Source: an uncultured Porphyromonadaceae bacterium (GTDB lineage Bacteria; Bacteroidota; Bacteroidia; Bacteroidales; Paludibacteraceae). From it: a stretch of 41,550 nt of DNA. The stretch lies in NCBI GenBank assembly GCA_949285425.1, contig CASEAJ010000103.1:1-41550 (forward strand), read 5' to 3'. The translations under genes were made by a program, and so were the position numbers. Below are positions 18,907 to 26,220 of this stretch, one piece after another (the stretch's first letter is position 1; every line of letters starts with the position of its first letter). The notes below the pieces were generated by a model that worked only from the letters and a program-made list of their open reading frames with translations, made no database searches and was not told the DNA's origin.

Positions 18907-20268
18907 TTTCAACTGTTCATTGCTCTGTGTAAGCTGTTTCAAGTTTTCATAAGCATCCTCATCGCCCAATATGGCGGCCTGTTCAAAGCACTTCATGGCT
19001 TCCTCGCGTCTGCCGACCATGTAGTAAGCCGTACCTAAAATGTTATACCGGCGGTTGTCATCCAAAGACTCTAACAAGTCCACTGCCGTTTGATAAGAAC
19101 CATACTGGATAAAACGTATGGCATCGTTCATGATAAAAGCCGCCGTGTCCGACTCCGCTTCGTAATACAGTCGAACTACCGATGCCGTACGTTGCACATC
19201 AAACATGTCCAACAGACGGGCGAAAGGCCTCCCTTGTTTGTAAGTACGCAGGAAATGCTCCCGACGGTCCGGGTCAGAGTATTTTTCTATGATACGCAAC
19301 AGTCCTTCACGCTCAGGCAGTTCATCAACGGTCGCAGCACGTAACAAAGCCGTAAGATTTCCCCATCCTTCACCGGCATTCACTGTTTCAATGACGACTC
19401 CGGCCGTGTCAAAACGTGTCTCTATATATGTTTTCAAAGCATCTGCGCGCAGCCCGGCCAAACGGCGGTTCTTCGGCAAAGGTCCATCAGGCGAAGCCGT
19501 TCCCGTTATAACGATACGCACAATGCGCGATGCCGAGTCAGCCTGTACCCTTTCCAGAATTTTTCCTATACGCTGCAAAGCCAGTACATTACCAGAAAAA
19601 CCGGCATCCACGTTCCATTCATCCTGATTGAAACGCACATGGGCCGCTCCGCTCGGATATGGCAAGTTCAAATCAAACGGAGTATAGTCCGAAATGGGCG
19701 ACAACAGACTTTCGCCTTCCAAAACCAACTGCTCCGCTGCATTATCAGGCAACACCGGACTCAACACGGGAGTCAGTCCAGCCTTTGCCGCCGGTTGCAC
19801 GTAACGTGTCTGCGCCAGGCACTCTGTATCCAACGTATCGAAACTGCAACAACCATCCAACGTTCGGGCAATACACAGCCACAGTGTCGTATCGCGCATC
19901 CATGGTTCAACCCGCAACAATGTATCCAACCACAACGTGTCCAGGGGAGCCAGAACCGGGAAACGCCGGGGTTGATTTTCCAACACAGCCATCCGGTCAT
20001 TGTATTTACGATTGCGCCTGCCGGCAAACTCCACCGTGTCCAACGGATATACAAACGTATCCACCGCCGATGTTACATAAGGAGTCACCAGCACTCTATA
20101 ATCGGTTTTCAGTGACACATCACCTGCCGTAAGCCGTAAATGTACATGCAGAGAATCACGACTTTGCCATTCAAACAACAAGCTGTCGCGCGATTCTTCA
20201 GCAGCATAAGCGCTGACCAGCAACGGACAAAGAAACAAAAGAATATATATATTTAAATTCTTCATCAT
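18889..20268 (-). CDS. DUF3868/OmpA-like fimbrial outer-membrane protein
   Basis: About 459 residues from the ATG at 20268 (or 20265, one codon later); the start overlaps the stop of the DUF3575 gene (TGA at 20267-20265), so the two are probably translationally coupled. The signal peptide MMKNLNIYILLFLCPLLVSAYA is followed by a beta-rich N-terminal DUF3868 region. An OmpA-like peptidoglycan-binding domain follows, with IVITGTASPDGP and NRRLAGLRADALKTYI. The C-terminus has TPR-like helices (YNILGTAYYMVGRREEAMKCFEQA). Proteins of this type are common first genes of Bacteroides fimbrial operons and may tie the assembly site to the cell wall. The last residues KVRSEE are encoded by the heptamer repeat at 18851-18906. 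Confidence 0.85.
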   Translation of the reverse strand: MMKNLNIYILLFLCPLLVSAYAAEESRDSLLFEWQSRDSLHVHLRLTAGDVSLKTDYRVLVTPYVTSAVDTFVYPLDTVEFAGRRNRKYNDRMAVLENQPRRFPVLAPLDTLWLDTLLRVEPWMRDTTLWLCIARTLDGCCSFDTLDTECLAQTRYVQPAAKAGLTPVLSPVLPDNAAEQLVLEGESLLSPISDYTPFDLNLPYPSGAAHVRFNQDEWNVDAGFSGNVLALQRIGKILERVQADSASRIVRIVITGTASPDGPLPKNRRLAGLRADALKTYIETRFDTAGVVIETVNAGEGWGNLTALLRAATVDELPEREGLLRIIEKYSDPDRREHFLRTYKQGRPFARLLDMFDVQRTASVVRLYYEAESDTAAFIMNDAIRFIQYGSYQTAVDLLESLDDNRRYNILGTAYYMVGRREEAMKCFEQAAILGDEDAYENLKQLTQSNEQLKVRSEE

Positions 20269-20849
20269 TTGATAACGTATATAAATGAAACAGACAGTTT
20301 GGTAGGTACAAACAACCATTTTGCGGCCACATGCTCATAAAAACTTCCACACACTTTATGACAATAACGGTCATACCACGTACACGCCACTCCGATGCCG
20401 GCCTCGGCCTCCATACTGAAATGAGGCGAAAGAATCCAATGGAAACCATATCCAACACCAAGCGAAACGATATCCCCTTGATAGCGGCTACGTGAGAAAC
20501 GGCCGAACAAATCATTGCGGACCCCCACTCCACCTACATTGTAATGGGCATACCCGGGATGAATACCTATGAAGTGACCGCTGAAAGCATGACAGAACCA
20601 ATAACGGTATTCAGGTTGCACAATGAAATGTTTCCATTTCATGTTAACATCTTCCGCACCATTCATGGTAAACGGATTCCAAGACAAGGCAAGTGAAACA
20701 GTAGAACGTTGCCCCACGCGCAATTCCGGTTCCACATTGAGCGAACCGGTAGTCCACAACAAGGCGTTTGTCTTGACAGCTACAGTTTGTCCGTACGAAA
20801 AGAAACTGACACCCACAGCCATTAAAATTATAAAAGAATATTTCCACAT
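20265..20849 (-). CDS. DUF3575 outer-membrane beta-barrel, first gene of the fimbrial operon
   Basis: A 194-residue protein with signal peptide MWKYSFIILMAVGVSFFSYG and alternating beta strands rich in aromatic residues (TNALLWTTGSLNVEPEL, LSWNPF, QPEYRYWF, GVGYGFHWILS), typical of DUF3575 small barrels. A good ribosome-binding site (AGGAGAG) lies a few bases before the ATG. The -7 box TATCTTTG is at 20917-20924, giving a leader of roughly 60 bases. It is the first gene of the leftward fimbrial operon and overlaps the next gene by a few bases. Confidence 0.85.
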   Translation of the reverse strand: MWKYSFIILMAVGVSFFSYGQTVAVKTNALLWTTGSLNVEPELRVGQRSTVSLALSWNPFTMNGAEDVNMKWKHFIVQPEYRYWFCHAFSGHFIGIHPGYAHYNVGGVGVRNDLFGRFSRSRYQGDIVSLGVGYGFHWILSPHFSMEAEAGIGVACTWYDRYCHKVCGSFYEHVAAKWLFVPTKLSVSFIYVIK

Positions 20850-20916
20850 AATCTCTCCTGATAGGCTCCCGACAATGACTCAACAATTCTTTCTGAGACT
20901 ATTGCCATTCGTCATG

Positions 20917-20924
20917 CAAAGATA
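20917..20924 (-). promoter_or_regulatory. -7 box of the fimbrial operon
   Basis: On the minus strand the sequence is TATCTTTG, matching TAnnTTTG. I see no TTTG-like -33 element at the usual distance upstream, which would fit a promoter needing an activator. Three direct repeats lie upstream, the nearest ending about 40 bases from this box. Confidence 0.7.
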
Positions 20925-20964
20925 CGACCGACCGAACGCCCGGCTTTTGACCTTTTATAAAATC

Positions 20965-21080
20965 AAATTTACATTCCGTAAAAAAAAAAAGGAAACAGTT
21001 CATTTTTTACCAAAAAACAATCTACTTTCACACAAAATATAATTTGCATTTTGTAAAAACAAATTTGTAATTCGTAAAAA
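20965..21080 (-). promoter_or_regulatory. Three direct repeats, candidate AraC-type activator sites
   Basis: On the plus strand the three 20-bp sites are AAATTTACATTCCGTAAAAA (20965-20984), TAATTTGCATTTTGTAAAAA (21040-21059) and AAATTTGTAATTCGTAAAAA (21061-21080). The last two start 21 bp apart, about two helical turns. They lie upstream of the fimbrial -7 box. A related site is at 22902-22921 beside the regulator's own promoter. That the neighbouring AraC-type protein binds them is inference. Confidence 0.5.
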
Positions 21081-21352
21081 AAACACACCATAAAGAGCAT
21101 TGAAACAAATTTGATGGAATGAACCGAAGAAACAAAACCGATTCATATACACCCACAAAAACGTGTCGGCACATGCAGGTTGTTTCATGTTTTTCCGGTT
21201 TATGTTTTGCCATTCTAAAAATTATGCGTGAGTTCGGTTCGGCACAAGAACAAAAGTATTTCGTCGGACATTAACGTCATAACGATAAAAATAATCAGGG
21301 AAAAAGGAAATGTCATCGGTGTGTCTGCATCATGTCGTGTGTTTATACCTTT
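21081..21352. other. Intergenic stretch with no gene
   Basis: The 708-base gap between the araC stop and the DUF3575 start holds the three direct repeats, this AT-rich stretch and the dyad array at 21353-21455. Positions 21310-21339 align with the left flank of dyad array 1 (25-54) at about 22 of 30 positions, including GCATCATGT. No credible reading frame was found. Confidence 0.5.
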
Positions 21353-21361
21353 AAAGTTCTC

Positions 21362-21449
21362 TTTTCACCTAGGTGAAAAGAACGTCCCACGTATGTGGGA
21401 CACGTGTATCACATATATGGGACACGTGTCCCACATACGTGGGACGATA
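21362..21449. repeat. Four-unit 22-bp dyad array, locus 2
   Basis: Units start at 21362, 21384, 21406 and 21428, with cores TTCAC-CTAG-GTGAA, CCCAC-GTAT-GTGGG, ATCAC-ATAT-ATGGG and CCCAC-ATAC-GTGGG. The array is bounded by AAAGTT (21353-21358) and its complement AACTTT (21449-21454). TAACTTTG at 21448-21455 again fits a -7 box pointing right, toward the 3' end of the araC gene. Confidence 0.75.
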
Positions 21450-21557
21450 ACTTTGAAGTAATAAAAATATGACTTTACCGTTAAAACGACAAATTCATAC
21501 GAGTAATACGTCACACAACACAAAGACAACTCCTCCAAATCTTTCCTCAAAAAGATT

Positions 21558-22772
21558 TTAAAGTTCTTTTTCCATGGAGTTGTTTTGCTCCCGATAGACC
21601 CGCGGAGTTATACCATCATGCTGCTGAACAAAACAACGATGAAAAACCGAAGGAGAAGAGAATCCACACAATTCTCCTATTTCTCCTACCGGAATATCCG
21701 GTTGAGTCAGCAAGCGTTCTTCGGCCTCACGTATGCGATAATCGCGTACCACCACACTAAAGCTTTTGCCAAAACCTTCATTGAATATACGAGAAAGATA
21801 TGAACGGTTCAGCGGCAAGATTTCTGCCACATCCATTAACTTGAAATCAGCTCTCAAATAAGGCTTCTTGTTGTCCAGCCAGTTTTCCACCTCACTCCGA
21901 TAAAAAGGAAGTTTCCTGATAAAGTCATTTTCATTTTCCGTCAACTTGCCATTCTGTTCGGTCTGTTCCCGCATTTCCAATTCCTGACGGGCCATGGTTT
22001 CATCTAACGTATCCCGGAAAAAATCTTCCGTGTAAGGGTTGCTGTGAAAAAGTCCTTTGTAAAATGTATAAAGGAAAAAAATCGCCACTATCACTGTATG
22101 AGCAAGCAAGATTTCTTTCGCTCCGACAAAAACTCCACCAAAAAAAGCAACCCCTATCAACATAACCCCAATGCTGTAATTACGCAACCACGATATCTCC
22201 ATGTGTTCAGTCGAAGAATAATTGGCATCATACCATTGTTCATAGACACTATGATAACGCCAGGTAAGATAATAAAGAAGAAACAAATAATATAAAATAA
22301 GCCCCACTTGCAACCATCTAAACCAAACGTTAAACTCACCCATATATCCGCGCACTTCATTCCAATCGTTCAACGAACGGGATGGTTCTTCCAACAACGA
22401 CTGCATACCACAAAATCCCCCTGTCAACACCAAATAGGGCAACAACAGCAAACCTATCCGTTTTAGATTAAGCCAACCCGGACGTACCACCTCCACTGGA
22501 TAGAGCAGCAGAATGATCAGATAGAGATTTCCGATTACAAGCATACGGACATTCAATACACCTAAACTCATAATATCCACTATATCAAATAATCCCGTAA
22601 AAGAACTTAACAGACTAAGTCCATAATACGCACCCCACAACAGCATGATAAGGGACAATATATACTTAGACCGGCTTCCTTTTGCACGAGAAAGCAAAAA
22701 AGCCCCTCCGCACATGCAAATTGCGAAATCTATAGACTTCGTGACCAAAAACAAATTACTCCATTCAACCAT
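21558..22772 (-). CDS. Membrane-bound AraC-family transcriptional regulator
   Basis: A 404-residue protein starting at the ATG at 22772. About the first 235 residues hold six or seven hydrophobic segments (for example SIDFAICMCGGAFLL, YILSLIMLLWGAYYGLSLL, NLYLIILLLYPVEVV, VGLILYYLFLLYYLTW, TVIVAIFFLYTFY). A charged linker follows, then a C-terminal AraC/XylS double helix-turn-helix (FKLMDVAEILPLNRSYLSRIFNEGFG and IPVGEIGELCGFSSPSVFHRCF). This fits a sensor in the inner membrane with a cytoplasmic DNA-binding end. It lies upstream of the fimbrial operon in the same orientation and is the obvious candidate regulator. The ligand is unknown. Confidence 0.9.
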   Translation of the reverse strand: MVEWSNLFLVTKSIDFAICMCGGAFLLSRAKGSRSKYILSLIMLLWGAYYGLSLLSSFTGLFDIVDIMSLGVLNVRMLVIGNLYLIILLLYPVEVVRPGWLNLKRIGLLLLPYLVLTGGFCGMQSLLEEPSRSLNDWNEVRGYMGEFNVWFRWLQVGLILYYLFLLYYLTWRYHSVYEQWYDANYSSTEHMEISWLRNYSIGVMLIGVAFFGGVFVGAKEILLAHTVIVAIFFLYTFYKGLFHSNPYTEDFFRDTLDETMARQELEMREQTEQNGKLTENENDFIRKLPFYRSEVENWLDNKKPYLRADFKLMDVAEILPLNRSYLSRIFNEGFGKSFSVVVRDYRIREAEERLLTQPDIPVGEIGELCGFSSPSVFHRCFVQQHDGITPRVYREQNNSMEKEL

Positions 22773-22879
22773 ATGCTGCAATAATGTCAGTCCTACATTT
22801 CAAACATCATCCCACCGTTTTTCAAGCAATAACATAGCGAAAGATATGTGTTATTCCAAAAACTGCAAAAAAAACACTG

Positions 22880-22887
22880 CAAATATA
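22880..22887 (-). promoter_or_regulatory. -7 box of the araC-type gene
   Basis: On the minus strand TATATTTG matches TAnnTTTG about 110 bases before the ATG. A copy of the candidate activator site (AAATTT...CGTAAAC, 22902-22921, one base longer than the others) sits just upstream, which suggests possible autoregulation. Confidence 0.55.
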
Positions 22888-22994
22888 AAATCAAAACAAC
22901 AAAATTTAACTTTTCGTAAACCTACAGAAACAAACTTCAGAAACGAATATTTTAACAATGAATTAATAACCAAATATTTAAAAAAACCGAAAAC

Positions 22995-23012
22995 AAAAAA
23001 AAAAAAAAAAAA
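22995..23012. repeat. 18-base A tract
   Basis: An uninterrupted run of 18 adenines about 110 bases upstream of the araC -7 box. Such runs are prone to slippage; sequencing error can also change its length. Confidence 0.85.
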
Positions 23013-23328
23013 CGTTAATTTTAATTAAACATAAGGTTTGTACCGCATAACGACCATCCAACAGACCCAAAGCCATGAAGAAACGCATAGTTGAAACAAA
23101 AAAACAAACCGGCTGCATATTCACCCCCTTTTTCCAACCGCTCCACACAACCATCCAAGCACCTTGCACCTACCCGTTCCGATACGCCATGCCAGGCAAA
23201 CGCTCTTCCACCGGCCTCCTTCAACTGCCTTCCCCCTGCACGGCACGAACCATGTGGCAAACGGTCCGTTTTTTCATCGTCCGCAAGCTTTCATTTATCA
23301 TTGTGCCCGCACCAATTCGTCATTTCAA
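23013..23328. other. Intergenic stretch with no supported gene
   Basis: Several short open frames exist on both strands, but none has a recognisable domain, a good ribosome-binding site or a promoter. I see no RNA gene. The stretch ends at the 114-bp palindrome. Confidence 0.5.
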
Positions 23329-23442
23329 CAGCAAATATTCTACGACCCACTATAGTGGGTTATACAACTCACTACTATGGGTTATATAACTCACTATAGT
23401 GGGTCATACAACCCACTATAGTGGGTCGTAGAATATTCGCTG
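23329..23442. repeat. Four-unit 22-bp dyad array, locus 3, inside a 114-bp near-perfect palindrome
   Basis: Units start at 23345, 23367, 23389 and 23411, exactly 22 bp apart. The first and last cores are the 16-bp palindrome ACCCACTATAGTGGGT; the inner two differ at one to three positions. The array is closed by a long outer inverted repeat (from GCAAATATTCTACG at 23331 to CGTAGAATATTCGC ending 23440), so the whole 114 bp reads almost the same on both strands. Confidence 0.85.
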
Positions 23443-23549
23443 TCGGAAAGCCAAACACAAGCCAGTGGATGCACAAACTTCTCCCTAAAACACGGCAACC
23501 ATTCTGCGCATCATTATCCCAAACCGGTCATTGGATTTGGGATTATTTA

Positions 23550-23750
23550 CGTCAGTTCGGGATAACAAATGCTTTGCAGCGGTTCGGTGGATTGGAAAGC
23601 CTGACTTTGCATAACCTTAGGTCAACGCCCTAAGGCATAAAGACAATGTTTCAGCCTGTCTGTCCGCAGGTCGCCGCATAGCTTTGCCCTGCGGTTATGC
23701 AAATTGTGCCTTACAGGCACTCACATGCCCCTTCTTATCCCGAACTCACG
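23550..23750 (+). mobile_element. 201-bp MITE-like element, copy 1
   Basis: The ends are CGTCAGTTCGGGATAA (23550-23565) and TTATCCCGAACTCACG (23735-23750), inverted repeats matching at 15 of 16 positions. There is no coding capacity. Inside are hairpins, including CCTTAGG/CCTAAGG (23615-23635) and GTGCC-TTACA-GGCAC (23706-23720). A second copy of the same length and orientation is at 24051-24251. No clear target-site duplication is visible. Confidence 0.65.
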
Positions 23751-23804
23751 TATTTTTGCTTTGGTTTTGCTTTTGCTTGGAATTCTTACCCCCAATGTGC
23801 TTGC

Positions 23805-23889
23805 GCCCCGTTGGGGCTTGCCTTGTTCTTGCTTGCCTAACTGTCCGTAGGGCGTTGCCCTACGCTGTGCGCTTACAGCCCTTCGGGCT
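23805..23889 (+). repeat. Three-hairpin element, copy 2
   Basis: The hairpins are GCCCC-GTT-GGGGC (23805-23817), CGTAGGGC-GTT-GCCCTACG (23846-23864) and AGCCC-TTC-GGGCT (23877-23889). The second stem differs from copy 1 by a paired change (CAT/ATG to CGT/ACG), so pairing is kept. Confidence 0.75.
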
Positions 23890-23938
23890 TTTGCGATAGA
23901 GGTTCTTGCCTGTCCTGCCTACCAGGCAAGCAGGAAAC

Positions 23939-24022
23939 AAGCCTGAAAGGCTTGCATCCCATAGCATAGGGCATCGCCCTATGAACAAGTTTCCGACCAA
24001 AGACAGCAAGCCCCAACGGGGC
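23939..24022 (-). repeat. Three-hairpin element, copy 3 (inverted)
   Basis: In inverted order: AAGCCT-GAA-AGGCTT (23939-23953), CATAGGGC-ATC-GCCCTATG (23965-23983) and GCCCC-AAC-GGGGC (24010-24022). With copy 2 it forms a large inverted pair; an extra hairpin CTTGCCTG/CAGGCAAG (23905-23930) lies near its centre. Confidence 0.75.
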
Positions 24023-24050
24023 GAGGGGGTACGAACAAAGCAAAGAAAAA

Positions 24051-24251
24051 CGTCAGTTCGGGATAACAAATGCCTTGCGCCGGTTCGGTGGCTTGGAAAG
24101 CCTGACTTTGCGTAACCTTAGGTCAACGACCTAAGGCATAAAGACAATGTTTCGGCCTGTCTGCCCGCAGGTCGCCGCAGAGCTTTGCCCTACGGTTATG
24201 CAAATTGTACCTTACAGGCACTCACATGCTCTCTCTTATCCCGAACTCACG
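24051..24251 (+). mobile_element. 201-bp MITE-like element, copy 2
   Basis: Same length and orientation as the copy at 23550-23750, about 90% identical by eye, with the same terminal inverted repeats. Its CCTTAGGTC-AAC-GACCTAAGG hairpin is perfect, where copy 1 has mismatches. The two copies flank the inverted pair of three-hairpin elements. Confidence 0.65.
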
Positions 24252-24337
24252 TATTCTCTATTGTCGTATATCCACCGCCCTGCCAAAAAGAGAAATGAAA
24301 AACTGTAAAAAAAACACGCTTTTCCTACAAAAATCAT

Positions 24338-24345
24338 TACTTTTG
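24338..24345 (+). promoter_or_regulatory. -7 box of the glycogen synthase gene
   Basis: TACTTTTG fits TAnnTTTG and lies 49 bases before the ATG at 24394. It also excludes the upstream in-frame TTG at 24205 as the start. Confidence 0.7.
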
Positions 24346-24393
24346 TGCACTTCACAAAAAGAAACAACTGATTATATCCTAAACATATATACA

Positions 24394-26037
24394 ATGTCTG
24401 AAAAAATTGTCCCCGAATACATATTCGAAACAAGCTGGGAGGTTTGCAACATGGTTGGCGGAATATACACCGTGTTGTCTACACGAGCCTCGATACTGCA
24501 AAAAAAGCATTCGGACAAACTTATATTCATTGGTCCTGATGTATGGGATGGGAAACCCAACCAATACTTCACCGAACTGCCCAATGCGTTTGCCGATTGG
24601 AAAAAACATACGCAAGACACCTACCATCTGCCCGTCCGGGTCGGACGCTGGAATGTACCGGGCAACCCTATGGCAGTACTCGTGGATTTCAGGTTCTTGT
24701 TTCTGAAGAAAAACGAAATTTACGGACATGTGTGGGAACTGTTCGGTGTCAACTCCATTGCCGCATACGGCGATTATGACGAATCGTCCATGTTTGGATA
24801 TGCAGCAGGGATGATAATCGAAAGTTTTTGCCACTTCTTCAAACTGTCATGCCGGCAAAAAACAGTAGCCCACTTCAACGAATGGCAAACTTCATTCGGC
24901 ATATATTACCTGAAAGAACACATGCCTGAAGTAGCCACACTGTTCACCACCCACGCCACTTCGATTGGCCGTTCGATAGCCGGAAACAACAAACCCTTGT
25001 ACAACTATCTGAAAGAGTACAACGGAGACCAAATGTCGTATGAACTGAACATGGTGTCAAAACATTCGACAGAAAAAACAGCCGCACACACCGCCGACTG
25101 TTTTACAACGGTAAGCGATATCACCGCTACAGAATGTGCGCAATTGCTTGAAAAAACACCGGACATAGTAACCCCTAACGGCTTTGAGGATGATTTTGTG
25201 CCCAAAGGACGAATTTTCACAAAAAAACGGAAAGAAGCCCATGATTTGTTACGGAAAGTGGCAGAAACCCTTTTCGGATACAAACTTGATGACAATGCCC
25301 TTTTCATTGGGACCGCCGGACGCTACGAATATAAAAACAAAGGGTTGGATGTATTTATCGAATCGCTTAAACGCCTGTCCGAAATGAATCCGCAAAGACA
25401 AGTAGTCGCTTTTTTCGTCATCCCATCGTACATAGACAGGAAACGGATTGACCTGGCTTATAGTCTGGAGCACCCGGGCGTACCGTTAAGCAGCGGTAAC
25501 GTATACACGACCCATGACCTGCACGATTTCGAACACGACAGCATCATGTCGGCCATTCGATGGTTCCATCTGAACAACAAAAAAGAAGAACGGGTGAAAG
25601 TGGTTTTCATTCCGTCTTATTTGGATGGTCAAGATGGTATTTTCAATAAAAAATATTACGATTTGCTCATCGGGTTGGATTTGACCGTATTTGCGTCCTA
25701 CTACGAACCATGGGGCTACACACCGCTGGAAAGTATCGCCTTCTCCGTACCGACCATAACGACCGATTTGTCGGGCTTCGGACAATGGGTTTCACATACT
25801 CCTCAAGACATAGATAAGAGTGTGGGAGTCATTCACCGTTCTGATTACAATGGTTCGGAAGTCGCTTATAAAATAGCGGAAATGATATACAAATTTGCAT
25901 CCTACGATGAACAAAGTGTAAAGAACCTGAGAAAGCAGGCTGCTGCCATCGCTGAAAAAGCACTTTGGAAGCACTTCATACGGTATTATGAACAGGCATA
26001 CGACATTGCATTGAGAAAGAACGGGAAAAAGGTGTGA
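24394..26037 (+). CDS. Glycogen synthase, GT3-like
   Basis: A 547-residue cytoplasmic glycosyltransferase expected to elongate alpha-1,4-glucan from a nucleotide-glucose donor. It looks like the GT3 (eukaryotic-type) family rather than the GT5 GlgA: it starts EYIFETSWEVCNMVGGIYTVLSTRA, has HFNEWQTSFGIYYL and TTHATSIGRSIAG in the N-terminal half, and the GT-B donor loop YYEPWGYTPLESIAFSVPTI near the C-terminus. The ATG at 24394 is chosen because a -7 box lies between it and the earlier in-frame start. The phosphorylase gene follows after 183 bases but has its own promoter. Confidence 0.92.
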   Translation: MSEKIVPEYIFETSWEVCNMVGGIYTVLSTRASILQKKHSDKLIFIGPDVWDGKPNQYFTELPNAFADWKKHTQDTYHLPVRVGRWNVPGNPMAVLVDFRFLFLKKNEIYGHVWELFGVNSIAAYGDYDESSMFGYAAGMIIESFCHFFKLSCRQKTVAHFNEWQTSFGIYYLKEHMPEVATLFTTHATSIGRSIAGNNKPLYNYLKEYNGDQMSYELNMVSKHSTEKTAAHTADCFTTVSDITATECAQLLEKTPDIVTPNGFEDDFVPKGRIFTKKRKEAHDLLRKVAETLFGYKLDDNALFIGTAGRYEYKNKGLDVFIESLKRLSEMNPQRQVVAFFVIPSYIDRKRIDLAYSLEHPGVPLSSGNVYTTHDLHDFEHDSIMSAIRWFHLNNKKEERVKVVFIPSYLDGQDGIFNKKYYDLLIGLDLTVFASYYEPWGYTPLESIAFSVPTITTDLSGFGQWVSHTPQDIDKSVGVIHRSDYNGSEVAYKIAEMIYKFASYDEQSVKNLRKQAAAIAEKALWKHFIRYYEQAYDIALRKNGKKV

Positions 26038-26066
26038 TCATTATCTGTTTTTCTATCGATAATGAT
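26037..26066 (+). terminator. Probable weak terminator after glycogen synthase
   Basis: ATCATTATC (26037-26045) pairs with GATAATGAT (26058-26066), a 9-bp AT-rich stem with a 12-base loop rich in T. It overlaps the stop codon. Only short T-runs follow, so termination may be partial. Confidence 0.4.
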
Positions 26067-26088
26067 TGATTCCTTTTATAAAAAATAG

Positions 26089-26096
26089 TATTTTTG
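26089..26096 (+). promoter_or_regulatory. -7 box of the alpha-glucan phosphorylase gene
   Basis: TATTTTTG fits TAnnTTTG. It implies a leader of over 110 bases before the ATG at 26221, unusually long compared with the other genes here. Confidence 0.65.
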
Positions 26097-26133
26097 CAAC
26101 GCTCAAAACACAAGTGTTGCAAAAGCAACGAAT

Positions 26134-26183
26134 GAATGGTTAATGCTTAAAGGTCGATACTAATCTTTGAACATTAACCATTC
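26134..26183 (+). promoter_or_regulatory. Hairpin in the phosphorylase 5' leader
   Basis: GAATGGTTAATG (26134-26145) and CATTAACCATTC (26172-26183) form a perfect 12-bp stem with a 26-base loop. A smaller hairpin GTTGC-AAAA-GCAAC (26116-26129) precedes it. Both lie between the -7 box and the start codon, so both would be in the mRNA leader. I recognise no known riboswitch. Confidence 0.5.
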
Positions 26184-26220
26184 TGTTTTGAATATTAAAC
26201 ATTATATAATAGGTATCATT

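Noticed and set aside
20850..21557. Invertible promoter of the fimbrial operon
   Set aside because: Bacteroides surface operons often have one, but I found no pair of inverted repeats bracketing the -7 box at 20917 and no invertase gene in the window.
21470..21562. 30-codon open frame after the TAACTTTG of array 2
   Set aside because: Too short and biased to be called a gene without expression evidence.
23021..23260. 79-residue leftward open frame upstream of the araC-type gene
   Set aside because: No recognisable domain, ribosome-binding site or promoter; the composition looks like chance.
23075..23389. 104-residue rightward open frame starting MKKRIVETKK
   Set aside because: It runs into the palindromic array and shows no family features; overlapping frames of similar length exist.
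23345..23432. Possible CRISPR array
   Set aside because: The repeats are 16-bp palindromes with nearly constant 6-bp gaps, far too short for spacers, and no cas genes are nearby.
24205..24393. N-terminal extension of glycogen synthase from an upstream TTG
   Set aside because: It would start inside the 201-bp repeat and upstream of the -7 box at 24338; the family start matches the ATG at 24394.
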